This document shows, in pieces, positions 41,923-52,930 of a stretch of DNA of 64,000 nucleotides. Origin of the DNA: Porphyra umbilicalis (lineage: Eukaryota; Rhodophyta; Bangiophyceae; Bangiales; Bangiaceae); NCBI GenBank assembly GCA_002049455.2, contig KV918817.1, positions 182,962 through 246,961 on the forward strand. Direction: 5' to 3'. Below the pieces are notes generated by a model. It saw only the letters and a list, made by a program, of their open reading frames with translations. It was not told where the DNA came from and made no database searches. Each line of letters opens with the position of its first letter. Position 1 is the stretch's first letter. Made by a program: the position numbers and the translations under genes.

Positions 41923-44900
41923 GGGCGGAGCCACCAACGTGCGTTTGACGCCATATTTACGACACGTTGCAGAGACGTGGCATATATGGTGCGACGTGGC
42001 CGAACAAGCGTTGGTGGAAGCAGAAAGGCCGTCGAACGCGTCCTCGTTTGGCGCTAGATTGAGTATCCAGCAGTTATCGCAATCGAGTAAATACATTACA
42101 TTCAAAGATGAATCGCGTCGAACGCGAGTCGACCGTTTGCATATCGGTGGTGATGTAGGAACGTCTGGGGGCCGTTCGACGCCCAAAACGCAACCTGGAA
42201 GGCCAATGTGGTGTCTTGGAGCCTCGAACTTGCCCAATCGACGATCGCTGGTGGTGCCACGAAAGTGCCACGTGAGGGGCTTACGATCGGTAGCTACTGC
42301 AGCGGATGACGCGGCATGGCAGGAGCCGCGATCGCTTGCCGCGTGATCTCGTGATGCCCTTGCACATCCGACAGTGGCCCAGTGGGCTGGAAGCGGCGGT
42401 GGCAGCCGTCGCAACCCTCTGCCCGAGGGGTACCAGCTGGCGATGCGAAAACAGCCGGTCGGTCGCTCCAACAGTGGAGAGCGAGGCGGAAACGAGGGGT
42501 GGGGGCGGGAATGCCGCGTCCGGGATCACTGGGCCCGGGCGGCTCCGCAAATGACGGTCATCACCCCGACATTGTGCAAAGAGGTTGTTTGACGGCGGTA
42601 GGGACGAGAAGGACAGGGCTCGCCGCCGCGAGCGTGGCCTGGAATGCTCTGCAGCATGATTTGTCAGTTTTCCTGCCTGAGATAGGTCACGGGTTTCCGA
42701 GCTCGAGAAAGTGAGACATGCGTGCTGACATGCGCACGACGACTCGTTTTGTCGTTTCCTGCCATTGTTTGTTACGATGCGTCTGCCCCGGATCCATCGC
42801 CACCGTCTCCGCAGCGAAGAAGGGTGCGCTTGCCAGCGGCCGTCGCCGCTGCACCCGGCGTCAGCGTCAACGAGCCCGATGATGCGCGGCGCGGTAGAGA
42901 CGCAGTGCTCGCAGCGGCGCAACCTTCTCTCCGTTGCCGGCGTGCGGCCCGTATCCTCCGACGGAGAGGCGGCCGCCCTCGGCGTGAGGACATCCAATAG
43001 AGGCGGCGGCGATCCCTGCGGACGCCTGTGGCGCCCCACCGTGGATTTTGTGGGGCGCGCCGCCGCGGCCAGGTGCGCACAGGGTGGGGTAGTGTCAGCG
43101 CGACGCGCACGGCCCCCAGCAGAGCGCATCCTACAGCCTGCGTGACGGCTCCCGCAGCTACAGGCTGGAGGTGGTGGGGTAGTCTGTCCACGAAGACCGG
43201 TGGACAACAGGCTGCAGCGTTGGCGGCATCGGCCGCCAGACGGCCGCCTCGGCTCATGTTGCCGCGAGCCGTGCCGTTCTCGTCGGCCGTGCCGTGGTGA
43301 CCGCGTGCGATAGCTGTCCGCGCACGCGGAAAGGCCACAGCCGGCGCTGCGATTCTCGCAGCGACTGCGCTCGCAGACCCCGCAGTGTCGTCGATCGCGA
43401 CTGCGGTGGAGCAACCTGCGGGCCACGGTGCCCGTGGCAGACGCGATGAGGCCGTGTCCAGCGGACTGGTCGAGATGCGGTGAATACATGTGGCGGACAG
43501 CGGCGCTGCGACCGCGTATTCGCGCGGCGCCCGTGTGCATCGCGAGGTCCTACCCTGTGGTCGCGCAGGGCTCGACGAGCTGGCCGGTGGTGTGGACGGC
43601 GTGGCTGGGAGTGCACCGTCACTGCCAGTACTTGTGGCTAAGACGTTGTGTACGGTCCTGTTATGAAACACGCTCTACCGTGCACGGAAGGGCCATGCAA
43701 GGAATCTCAGTCAGCTCCAAAGCACTTGACAGCGACTCACCAGCACGATTTCTAATACAGTGCACCTCTGGGGAGATGGGTGCGGCCAAAGACCTGTGCC
43801 TGCAGGCTGCCGTAGGCTCTTGCCGTCCCCCGTCCCGTGTTCGCAGCCCGCCTCGTACAAAAGCACGCCTCTCCCACGCACCGCGCCGAGCTGGCTCAAT
43901 GCGCTGTCCCACGTTTTCTACAGAAGCGCCTCTGCAGGCCGGGCCACTTGCGCCGACTGGTAGCCCAGCCCTCGAAGTAGCGATGGGTGGACTGGGACCT
44001 TGCTAGCGAGTTTCCATCGGTGGCCACTGTCGCAGCTGAGAGTAGCAATCCGAGAATGCATGGGCCGAGAAGAGATCGCGTCTGCGCCACAAATCTTTGG
44101 ACAAGGTCTTCGGGCGGTGGCTGCTGTCCTCTAGACATGCGCAAAGATCTGCAGGTAGAGGAAGAGACAAGATGTACCTTGAGTGTGGAGGTGTGTCCAC
44201 AGCGAGCTGCACATTGTCGGATGCTGTGAACACCTCCACATGGAGGGGCGTGCTTCCAGCGGCGAAAACGCCGGCGAGAGCATCCAGAGTCGTCTCTCAC
44301 ACGCAATGGGACAGTGTCAGCCCATGTCGTCGGACGAGTCTCGCACTGGGCACCAACTCTTAAAGCAAACAGGCTCATGCAGCCCGCACAGTCCGGTAAA
44401 TGCCTGGCGCTCCACTCGCGCGGTGTCCGTTCTGACGACGCCACAGGGGCTGTGTTGCATTGTGTGGCCAGCAGGCGCCCGCATGCAGGGCGCGTGTTGT
44501 CATCCAACGGAGATTTGTCGTTGGCCGCAGCTTCGTTGGCGCCCTTGAGGCCACAGACTGTTCCGCGCAGTCGCCGGATTGCGTCGGCGGCGCTTCGACG
44601 CCAGACTTGGCACGTGGCACGCGCTGTCGTGGCATGACGATCGCGCCGACGACCGAGTATTTGGGACAGATTAGCCATATCAACCAGAAACGTGCCTTCC
44701 TGAATACGACGATCGCTGGCGGTCAACGCGTCGATCGCGGCTGAATCGCAGGATGCGTCCCACCATCTCATCAACAGCGAGCGGACTGCGCACGAGACTG
44801 TTCACCAATCTAGTATTCATTTCATGCGATGCCACCCATGAATAGCATCGGTAACCACACACAGTAGCCCCCGTTCAACCTAACTCCATTGCTCATATGC

Positions 44901-45001
44901 GAACGACCGTCGAACGCCGACGTGGACCCAATCAGATGTGCCCACGTGGCAGTTTCATTTCGTTATTCTAGCCGCCCAAACGCACGTTGGTGGCTCCGCC
45001 C
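41923..45001. mobile_element. PIF/Harbinger-type element, TAA target duplication
   Basis: A perfect 25-bp inverted repeat (41923-41947 and 44977-45001, starting GGGCGGAGCCACCAACGTGC) is flanked by TAA on both sides (41920-41922 and 45002-45004). G-rich TIRs and a 3-bp TWA duplication are the signature of PIF/Harbinger. The 3.1-kb interior has several GC-rich frames (for example minus 42281-43540 and 43896-44774), none showing a DDE or Myb/SANT motif. It is therefore probably a non-autonomous or decayed copy. It shares its left TA with the neighbouring mariner MITE. Confidence 0.8.
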
Positions 45002-45004
45002 TAA

Positions 45005-46876
45005 GAAAGGGCCTCAGCCTATGCTTGGGATGACCATGGTTTCTTTGGGAGAAGCACAACTGTTTGAGGTGCAGGCGACACATCGGGCCTTGGAGAGGCT
45101 GCAACAGGCAATCAACAGTATCGGTCGTGCTCAATTGAGTCGAACCGCTGAATAAAACAGACACTTGTACAGCCTTTCACTGAAAAATTTGGCACTTCAA
45201 TTGTTGCTCAACTGTTCCATATCAGACTGCACGACCCCGTAGCTAGTACGGGCCAAATGTTAACCACTTTTTCTCAGAGCACGGGCACCAGTGCGCTCCA
45301 GGAGAAACAAAGCATACTGGGAAGCTGCTGAGAGTGAGATGAACGTCGTCGTGTTTTTTTCTTCGTCAGTCCCTACCATGTCCGTGAGCTATGAGCAGAA
45401 AAAGCAAGTCTGACAGTGGAAAAGAACACAATAATGTCGACCAGCCTTCCCGGCCAACGACGGCATTGGGTTCATGACATCGGGCGATCTGTACCAATGA
45501 ATCACTGTCCTTGCACTACGGCAATCAATATTCTGGAGCGGGGGTGGCTTGCAGCGGCTCCTGTGGCAACCGTCGACGTCCCAGAGAAATAATAAACAAA
45601 CATGGAAAATTGTGCTACGAGCATACCCTTAAGGCTCTGGACTTCATTTTTTCTCATAAAATCAACATGACACACTACCTTGGTATAGGTCCGCAGCAGT
45701 GCTCATATCTGTATCGACGTCGTCATGGGTGGACTTGGTATATAGATGTACGCTGAACGGCATGACGACTCGGGGTGGAATCGCCGCTCAGCGCCTGAAG
45801 GAGCGGACTTGAGTGTGGTCAACATTTCTGAAGCTGGTCGAGATTTGGCCCCAACAGGCTAGAGGCTGATTTGGAACTGTGTTGCAACTAAAGTCTATCT
45901 CTTCTTATTAGAGCAACGCCAACAATGTCCGCATCGAGCCGCTTCCGAACTATTTAAGAGCGCCACGTAAGCAAACGTGTAGATGTTTGATTGGGTGTCG
46001 AACTGGCGTCGAGCCTTTCTGAACTGATGCTGACAGAGGCCATGTACTTATCAAAAAAGGGTAGGCTACATTATTTCTATATGCGGAAACGAGAGTGCGT
46101 GTTTACCCTCCGAATTCAACCGGCCCAGACGTCCCAGTTGACTCTGCCGCGCATGTCGCGTGTGGATGAGCAATCGTAGCTGTGTGGGAGGGCGATCGTA
46201 GCCCGATCGTTGCTAAAAAATGTGACACGAAGCCTATTGGGAACAGAATCTGGCCTAAATGTGCGGTCATGGAGGCGATCGTCAAGCGAATTGGTGCCTG
46301 GTTCATGATCACCACGTGTCTCTGGGCATTTCCTGTGCAGGGCGGCGCTCAGAACGGTGACAATTTCGACCTCACTTGATCTCGGATGCGACGGCACGGA
46401 CAGCGTTGCTGGGGGAAGCACGAAGCTGGGTCGGAGCAACGTACTACGGCCAAGCAGGCCTGTTCAGTGGAGTACAGCGAAGGGCACACTCTCCTGCGCC
46501 CCGTCCTGCGGCCCGTCCTGCGGAGATGGCGTCCGGTGGCCTGGTAGCGAGGCTCCCGGCCTGATCGGCCACCCAGAGGCGTTGAGCCACTATAAGCAGA
46601 AACAGGTCCACCAGCCGAATGGCACGAAGTGGCGACGCGTTGGGAGCGACCAGCCCCCACGGGGCCTTCATGCAGTACATGCGAATCTAGACAGTGCTCA
46701 GCACGCGGCACGCTTGCAAAAGTGGCCTTGCTGGTGTGTCTCCGGCTCGTTATGCGGCCTCGAACGAGGCTGCGTCAAATATGAGTGGTCTTAAGTGACT
46801 GCTCCTGTACGAGCCTCGACGTCTGACAGATTGTTCGCAGAGATCGATGCACGGCAGCGAAGCGTACACCACTCAG
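45005..46876. other. AT-richer intergenic region, no gene seen
   Basis: A sequence resembling the mariner MITE end (ACAGCCTTTCACTGAAAAAT) starts at about 45174. The motif CTAAAGTCTATCTC at 45888-45901 matches those at 37.99 and 41.16 kb. Frames are short and featureless. Confidence 0.4.
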
Positions 46877-47375
46877 GCCCGTTCCATGACATGGGTCCGT
46901 GTTTTGTGACGGTGTTTGTGACAAGCGTTGTCGAACGCTGGTTGGCTGAATTCTGCCACGTGCTAAACTTGCCCGTGCCGATCCCAGGCATGCCTGGCTT
47001 GCGCCACTCGGCCGGAGCCATGTGACGAGGCAGGCTGAATGGCCTGCCTGGAGAATTCGAATCGATCACGGACGGAGTGACGCAAGAGTTTTCCGATGCA
47101 TTGGCGAGGGAATGGTGTCGAGCGATCTCACCGCACGTCGGCCGCGGCCGCAGCCGCTGCGTTGCAGTTGGGCGGGTCACACCTCCTCCCACCGCACGCA
47201 GCGGTCGGCTCGCACAGTCGGCTTTTTCGTATTCGTACGCGGCCACACCGCTTCCCGCCACAGCCTAAACGTTCTTTACCTTTTTGCGCTGTGAGGGGAC
47301 CGGTGACGGGGGCCATCCCGCGTCAGACGCCAACCGGAGATGCAGCTGTGTGAGCTTACGCAGAGGGTGCCGCGG
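46877..47375. repeat. Truncated inverted copy of the 26.8-27.6 kb element
   Basis: From AGGCCCGTTCCATGACATGG at about 46877 to about 47375 the sequence is the near-identical reverse complement of about 27070-27566. The other half of the element is absent: similarity ends abruptly at about 47375, where a duplicated unit begins. The two copies lie about 20 kb apart. Confidence 0.85.
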
Positions 47376-47390
47376 TGTGGCCATGGATCG

Positions 47391-47932
47391 GAAGGTGATG
47401 ATTACAGCGCCTTAACTTACGCACCCCGAGGTGGATCCCTCGCTTCACGTTCGCCTGTTTGCTTGACTGGTTGTTTGAATGCCCCGCCCCACAGGGGTGC
47501 AAGTGTACAAGTGTTTGAGCGGGGCGGGGGTACGTGCCGGTGTTGCGTCGACGGGAGGGGGGTGCTGAGGTGGTGAGGGGGGCACATTCTGGGGCAGATA
47601 TGTGTGTGGATGGGACGGACGCACGTTTCACCAGGTGGTGCTGCGGTGGGGGCACCGATCGGTCGGTGATGGTTGTAGAGCATCGACTAAAACCCCCCGA
47701 GGTGGCTTTCTCGCTTCATGTTTGACTGTTTTCTTGACTGGTCATTTTGCATGCACGCCCGACAGGAGTTCAAGTGTATAAATGTTGGAGCGGGTGGCGG
47801 GTACGTGCCTGTGCTCTGGCGACGTGAGGGGACGCTTGTATCGCGAGGGGGGCAAATTCGGAGGTGCATATGCGGTTGGAAGAAACCGGGGCACATGTGC
47901 ATATGGATTGCGGTGGGGGGGAAGTGTTCACC
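47391..47932. repeat. Tandem duplication of a ~265-bp unit, diverged
   Basis: The unit at about 47391-47655 is followed by a diverged second copy at about 47663-47932. Shared blocks in the same order include CCCGAGGTGG, TCTCGCTTCA/CCTCGCTTCA, TTGACTGGT, AAGTGTA, GGGTACGTGCC and ATATG. No gene is identifiable in either unit. Confidence 0.7.
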
Positions 47933-48082
47933 GCTGCGGGGGTGAGGTGCACACACACCGTGCCAGCTTGGTTTCGTTCCTCGAGTGCAGGCTGTGCCTG
48001 AGGTCTTGTCCGACCAACACCCAAACTTCTGTCGGCCGCGTTGTGCTTTGTTTTACTCTCACAACAGGAATGCACGGCGGAC

Positions 48083-48256
48083 ATGAGGCCGTCCACGTTG
48101 TACCTGCTTTGCGGAGCTTGTCTTGCCCTGTGCCTCCATTGCGCATGGGGCAAGCGCTCATCAGGAGGTGGATATCATTGCAGGAGCAAGGCGGAGGAGT
48201 GGCGAGGCGGGGTTGCGCCACCGCAGGTCAGACATCCGACTCACACACGGACCTGA
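48083..48256 (+). CDS. Possible small secreted peptide
   Basis: The ATG at 48083 opens 57 codons beginning MRPSTLYLLCGACLALCLHC, which looks like a signal peptide, then a short basic tail. The frame is short, no family is recognised and there is no supporting promoter, so this may be chance. Confidence 0.2.
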   Translation: MRPSTLYLLCGACLALCLHCAWGKRSSGGGYHCRSKAEEWRGGVAPPQVRHPTHTRT

Positions 48257-48630
48257 GCCCCTGATCTCCATCACGGTTTTCTTTTTTTTTTTGATTTATT
48301 TCATCTTATGCTTGTACGTTCGCGCCAGGCCCATGATATCTATCCGCCCAGGCACAAGCTGTCTTCTGTGTCAACGCACGGACGGATGCAGTCAGAGATG
48401 CGGAGATTCGCAACGCCAATTTGAGCGCGCCGTTTTTCTCCCGCCATCCCGCACGTGTCGTGCGGGGGGGGTGCGGTTGAGGGGGATGTGGGGGTTGTGG
48501 GCGCACAACCGTTGCGAGTGAGGGGCATCAGCGGCCATAGGGGGAGGGCTGCAGGTGTGGGGCTGCCACCTCGGGCGAAGAGTGCGGGTACTTGGCCGCA
48601 ACGTGGGGGGGAGGGGGGGGGGGGGCGGCG

Positions 48631-48636
48631 TATAAG
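48631..48636 (+). promoter_or_regulatory. TATA box of the SAP-domain gene
   Basis: TATAAG directly follows a long G run (48607-48625) and lies 128 bp upstream of the ATG at 48759. Confidence 0.55.
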
Positions 48637-48758
48637 AGAGCAGCTGCGTGACCATACAGCTTCCCTCACCAACGCACTGTGCCTCACAACGCTCAGTACC
48701 CTTTGTTTCGGTGGTTCAGCCCGGTTTCCACCCCATCCACTCCCCGAACCGTACCACT

Positions 48759-50483
48759 ATGGACGCCGTCAGGGGTCCCCAAGCCGGTGTCCCTGCCTCC
48801 CCCCCCCCCCCCCCGGCTCTACCTCGCACCCGGATGGCATTTCCCCCGCTGGTGCTGTAGCAGCTGCGTCGGTTCTCCCCGGCAACCAATGCTTCACCAA
48901 GACGGAGTCTCTCTCTAGCAGTGACGCTGTTCGCAAGCCACCGCTCTCCAAGCGCACCGTGCTTGTTCTGCGTGAGGAGTGCACATCCAATGGGGTATCA
49001 AGCCACGGGAAGAAAGACGACCTCATCGCGCGGCTGCGAGAGTTTTATGCGTCGCAGGCGGTGGGCGCCCTTGAAGAGGCAGGCGCCCCCAGCGGTCCCG
49101 TCGCCGTGCCGCCTGGCGCTCAGGCGCCTATGTTTACTAAGCATGAGTTCAACCGGCTTTTCCACGTCATGGCCGTGTCGAACATTGCCGAGGGCATCGT
49201 CGCCTCGAGAGGTGCGCTCTCCCGGCAGCAGCCTGACGCCGGGGTGGCCATGCACGACCAGTGGTCTCTCCTTGTAGCATCCGCGTTCAATAACCCGGCC
49301 AACGAGTTCGAGACGACGCAGTTTTTGTTGGCCTACGGCTTCAACCGCAACCTCCACCCGTTCATCCGGTCTGGAAGCAAACTCAAGGCCAAGTTTGCCG
49401 AAGTAAGCTTGAACTTATCTAAACTTGGACAGGACTGTACACCAGGGGTTGTCAGGATAAATATCCGATATCCGGGGCTACTGTAATTGCAAACAAAACG
49501 ACTACATCCGACATCATATCGCCCGAGCAGCTCGGGATATCGACATTGTGGCGTCCAGGGCATCCCATAGGTGGTATTTTTTTCTTCAATGGACAATCAT
49601 GGACGAATATTCTGCGACATATTCTGGATTATATCCGTATTCTGGCCGGGATACGACCAAAAACCCGTATTCTGACAACCCCTGCTGTACACGACTCCAC
49701 ACATGCTCGTGCACTTTCACTTGTATACACTGCGACAAATTGCTGACCTTGTGGCATCACTCGCATTTGGTTGGCTGTCCTGCTCTCATGGCATCCGTGC
49801 GTACTTCTCATTGGCTCCCTTGATCACTATCTGTGCAGATGAACGCCCGATTTCAGCCAGTGATGGAGCTGTTCAACAAGAGTGGCAGCCACACCTTTGA
49901 CTTTCGCACTTACAACAAGGGCGACTCTATTCTTCATTACATGTTTATCATGTGTAAGGACAACGCTATGCTAATGAGCTTGGCAGACAAGAAGATCGGT
50001 GGGGGTGCTGGGGTGGAGAGTGCCGTTGCCATTGCCGCGTTGCCGGCGGCTGCTCCGGTCGGTCCCGTCGTGGCTGTGCGAGCCAACACCCTGGCAAAGC
50101 GGATGGGTCGCGAGCGGAACGAATCTTTGGCGTCGATGGCCGAATCGAAGGCCTCGATGGCCGAGTCTTCGCGTCGACGCGCGGCGTCCACGATGGTCCG
50201 AGAGTTGACGTCGTCACTGAGCGACGCCCGCAAGGCGGGAGCCGCGGACACAGTCATTGACGCTCTGGAGCAGCAGCTCCTGGATTGTATTAGCGAGTGC
50301 TCTGTGAGGCGCTCGAGCACGCTTGCACGGGACGGTGCCGCAATTGAGGTGGGGAGGCAAGGGGGTGGGACGCTGCCTGTGGTGGACAATGGAAGTGCTG
50401 CTGCCGACCGCGTCGTCTCTCCCGGAGATACCGAAGAGGACGGCAGCGCCGTTGGGCTCCCGCCTCTGGGCGACGCTGAGTAG
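48759..50483 (+). CDS. SAP-domain protein, likely Harbinger partner
   Basis: Two exons are 48759-49402 and 49839-50483, with intron GTAAGC...CAG at codon phase 0. The frame from MDAVRGPQAG meets a run of 16 C at 48799-48814. The conserved downstream frame (GSTSHPDGISPAGAV...) is reached only if the run length differs by one or two, so the run is probably miscounted or polymorphic. Exon 1 has a SAP motif (about LSKRTVLVLREECTSNG, then GKKDDLIARLREF), a helix-extended loop-helix that binds AT-rich DNA. Next comes a new conserved-looking stretch starting FTKHEFNRLFHVM. Exon 2 has a coiled, Ala/Ser/Arg-rich middle and an acidic C-terminus. It converges on an intact PIF/Harbinger transposase 210 bp away. 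Harbinger elements normally need a second DNA-binding protein (Myb/SANT), and this may fill that role. That is inference. Confidence 0.6.
49443..49684. mobile_element. hAT MITE in an intron, perfect 8-bp TSD
   Basis: The 242-bp element begins CAGGGGTTGTCAG and ends with its inverted counterpart. It is flanked by the perfect 8-bp duplication CTGTACAC at 49435-49442 and 49685-49692. It lies wholly within the intron of the SAP-domain gene and has no coding capacity. Confidence 0.92.
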
Positions 50484-50692
50484 CCGCACTGTGGTGAAGT
50501 CGGTGTCGGCGCGATGCTGAGTTCTCTTGTGGATTATTTCTCTCTGGATGTTGTGCATGAGGGAGGGAGGGCTTGAGGTGTTGTCGGCATCGACTGAGAG
50601 TTGTGTCACAGGTGGGATAGTGTGGAGGACACTTGGTTCTGTCTTGCATGGAACTGGGTCTAGATAAGGCACAAGGAAAAGTAGATGTATTC

Positions 50693-51787
50693 TCAAAGCA
50701 CTGGCACGAAAGGACGAACCCGCCCACTATCCTCTACCTCCTTGGTCATACGCCGGCGCAACTCCGACTCAATGCCCCGTTGGCGCAGGTTAGGCTGCTG
50801 GGTTTCCCCTCGGCCCTCTTTGACGTGCATTGCTTGGTGGGCGGCTGGCGTGCCGTCCAGCAGCGAGAGCGACGCTGCATCTGTCCGCCGACAGAGGTTG
50901 TGTAGCAAGAACGCCTCGTGGATGACCTTGGGCCGCTTGGCGAAGGGCATGCGTAGCGGCTTCCACAAAATGTCCCAGCGCCACACAAGCTGCCCAAAAG
51001 CTAGCTCAATGTGTATGCGTGCAGATGACTGATAAAAGTTGTAGGCGTCGCGCCATTGGTCCGCTCCCCCGCCCCCAGGCCACGGGACAGAAAAAACTTC
51101 CGAGTCCCGATAGGCCTCGTCGGCAGTAATGCACAAGCCCTCGCGAACCATCAAAGCAACCAGTGGACTGCCCGGAGCTCTTAGCCCCTGGCACAAATCG
51201 CTGCAGGCCAGCGCCGACGAGTCGTGAGAGGAGCCCGGCGCCTTGCAGCTCATCCACAGGAACTCGCAGTTGGAGTCACATATGGCTTGAACGTTGAGTG
51301 CAAAGAAGCCCTTACGGCTCCAGTAGTCCTTGGGACACGTCACCTCGGTAGCCGTTGGACGATCTTGCCGCACGACAATGCCGTCCAGCGCCCCAATCAC
51401 ATTTGTGAGGGGGCTGTCCGAGCGACGTCGAAATCCCGCCGACGTGCGTTGACGCCACGCGGCGTCCCACACCGGCATACTCATCTGCAGGTCGGGGGTG
51501 CCTAGAACCGCGTTAGTGAATGTCCACACAGCTTCGTAGAATGCTGAGCTTGACACCCCGGAAGCGGCACACATGTCGAGGTAGCTTCCTCCCGCATAGT
51601 AGCGCAAGGCCAGAAACACGAGCAAAGGGGGGGATAGGGCATGCGGAGAGGTGGACAAGTATGGGCGTAGCGTGTCAACTAGCAAAAAGAAGCAAGGCTC
51701 TGACATCCGCACAGCTCTGTGAAAGAGAGGGCCGTAGGCTGCACGCACCCTCTCAAAGCTACCGAGTGCACGATGCCACTCACGCAA
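50693..51787 (-). CDS. PIF/Harbinger transposase, apparently intact
   Basis: A 364-residue uninterrupted frame. The DDE nuclease residues of the DDE_Tnp_4 family are visible: Asp135 in GALDGIVV, Asp189 in APGSSHDSSAL, Asp223 in ADEAYRD and Glu261 in ARIHIELAFGQLVWRW. The preceding basic patch (YWSRKGFFALNVQ) and the closing LLHNLC motif also match the family, and length is normal for a Harbinger transposase. It would cut at GC-rich TIRs and insert into TWA sites. The intact frame contrasts with the frameshifted CACTA-like copies. The SAP-domain gene converges on its 3' end with a gap of about 210 bp. I did not find the TIRs of this element. Confidence 0.9.
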   Translation of the reverse strand: MREWHRALGSFERVRAAYGPLFHRAVRMSEPCFFLLVDTLRPYLSTSPHALSPPLLVFLALRYYAGGSYLDMCAASGVSSSAFYEAVWTFTNAVLGTPDLQMSMPVWDAAWRQRTSAGFRRRSDSPLTNVIGALDGIVVRQDRPTATEVTCPKDYWSRKGFFALNVQAICDSNCEFLWMSCKAPGSSHDSSALACSDLCQGLRAPGSPLVALMVREGLCITADEAYRDSEVFSVPWPGGGGADQWRDAYNFYQSSARIHIELAFGQLVWRWDILWKPLRMPFAKRPKVIHEAFLLHNLCRRTDAASLSLLDGTPAAHQAMHVKEGRGETQQPNLRQRGIESELRRRMTKEVEDSGRVRPFVPVL

Positions 51788-52930
51788 GGGCCCCTGGGCA
51801 TGCCCCTTCTAGGACGCAACAGCAGCCGCAAGGTTGTAGCGGTTCTAAGCACCACCACGTTGGTTCGTCGTCTTGCCGAAGTGACCTCTTGATCAGCTGG
51901 TCCGTCGAAGGAACTGCCCCGGAAATCGACCCACAGCCCAGCCTTCCCCCAACGGGAGGAGAGGATCACGGCAAAGCCCAGGGGGGAATCTTAGTCCAAA
52001 GCACAGTTGGTTTTATCAAACGGCGACGGGGACGGCGTCCCCGCTCTCAATAAACCCCTCCCAAAACCGAACGCCGATGGCCAAAGTAGCCACCCCAAAT
52101 TTGCCGAACCGATAAATCCCTCCAAAGCGAAAAGTTCAAACAAGTAGTAGGGGGGCTGGGAAAAACACTGGGGAAAAGCCCCGCCCCCGACCGAATCCAA
52201 TCTCCGCGAGATTTGGACAGGTCATTCCCTTGCTGGCCCGGATCGGGATATTTTGGGACCACCCCTGGGGGTGTTCTGTCCACAGCTGCGGGGCGACGAC
52301 CCTTTCAACTGGGGACCCCCGACCGCCACACAGCCCCCTCCTCGCGTGACGTGGCTTCCCTGCCCGTCCCGCGACGACCCCTGAGGAGGGGGTTCCGGCC
52401 CGGCCCCCTGGCCGGGTGCCGGCCACAACCGCCATCCCCCCCCCCGATCCTCGCCCCAGGGGGGTTGTCGAGGTCGGTCCGCGGACTGGATCGGCTCCAC
52501 GCCACACCGGCGTGGCGTGGCGTGCGGCCCGCACCGGTGTCTGCCGGCCCCCACACCCCCCGTGACGCACTTTGGCCCCACCCCTCCCTGTTGGCCCACA
52601 CGCACACCCCGGTCTCACCCCCCCCCACGACGTGCAACTTCGCGGCTCTTCCCCACCACCCCGCGACGTAACCCATCCGCGCTGGTTGCGACGCGGTGTT
52701 CGCCGACTCGTTCCTCCTCCCACCCCACGACGTGCCGTCCACCCCCCCCCGTGGTGCCCGTCGCTTCTTGCTTCTTGCTTCTGTGGGCCCTCGGGGGGTC
52801 CCCCCCCCCCCCCCCGTCCTCCACCACGCGGTTGCCCCCACCACTCTCGTCGGAGCGAGGACCCGGCGGCCGCCGACCACGAGGTGTCCGCGTCTGCGTC
52901 GTCCTCCGCGATGGCCGACAAGAAGATGAG
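51788..52930. other. Repeat-derived region with C-rich low complexity
   Basis: Contains AATAAA-type sites near 52050, C runs (52612-52624, 52740, 52801-52816), and frames on both strands without recognisable domains. It may be the leader or LTR of a decayed retrotransposon preceding the plus-strand frame at 52931, but no LTR pair was identified. Confidence 0.35.

Noticed and set aside
42281-44774. Large frames inside the Harbinger-type element (for example minus 42281-43540 and 43896-44774)
   Set aside because: No DDE, SANT or other motif, and Arg/Ser/Ala-rich noise typical of GC-rich DNA; not called as genes.
45174-45230. Second mariner-like end ACAGCCTTTCACTGAAAAAT
   Set aside because: Only partial similarity and no opposite end found downstream.
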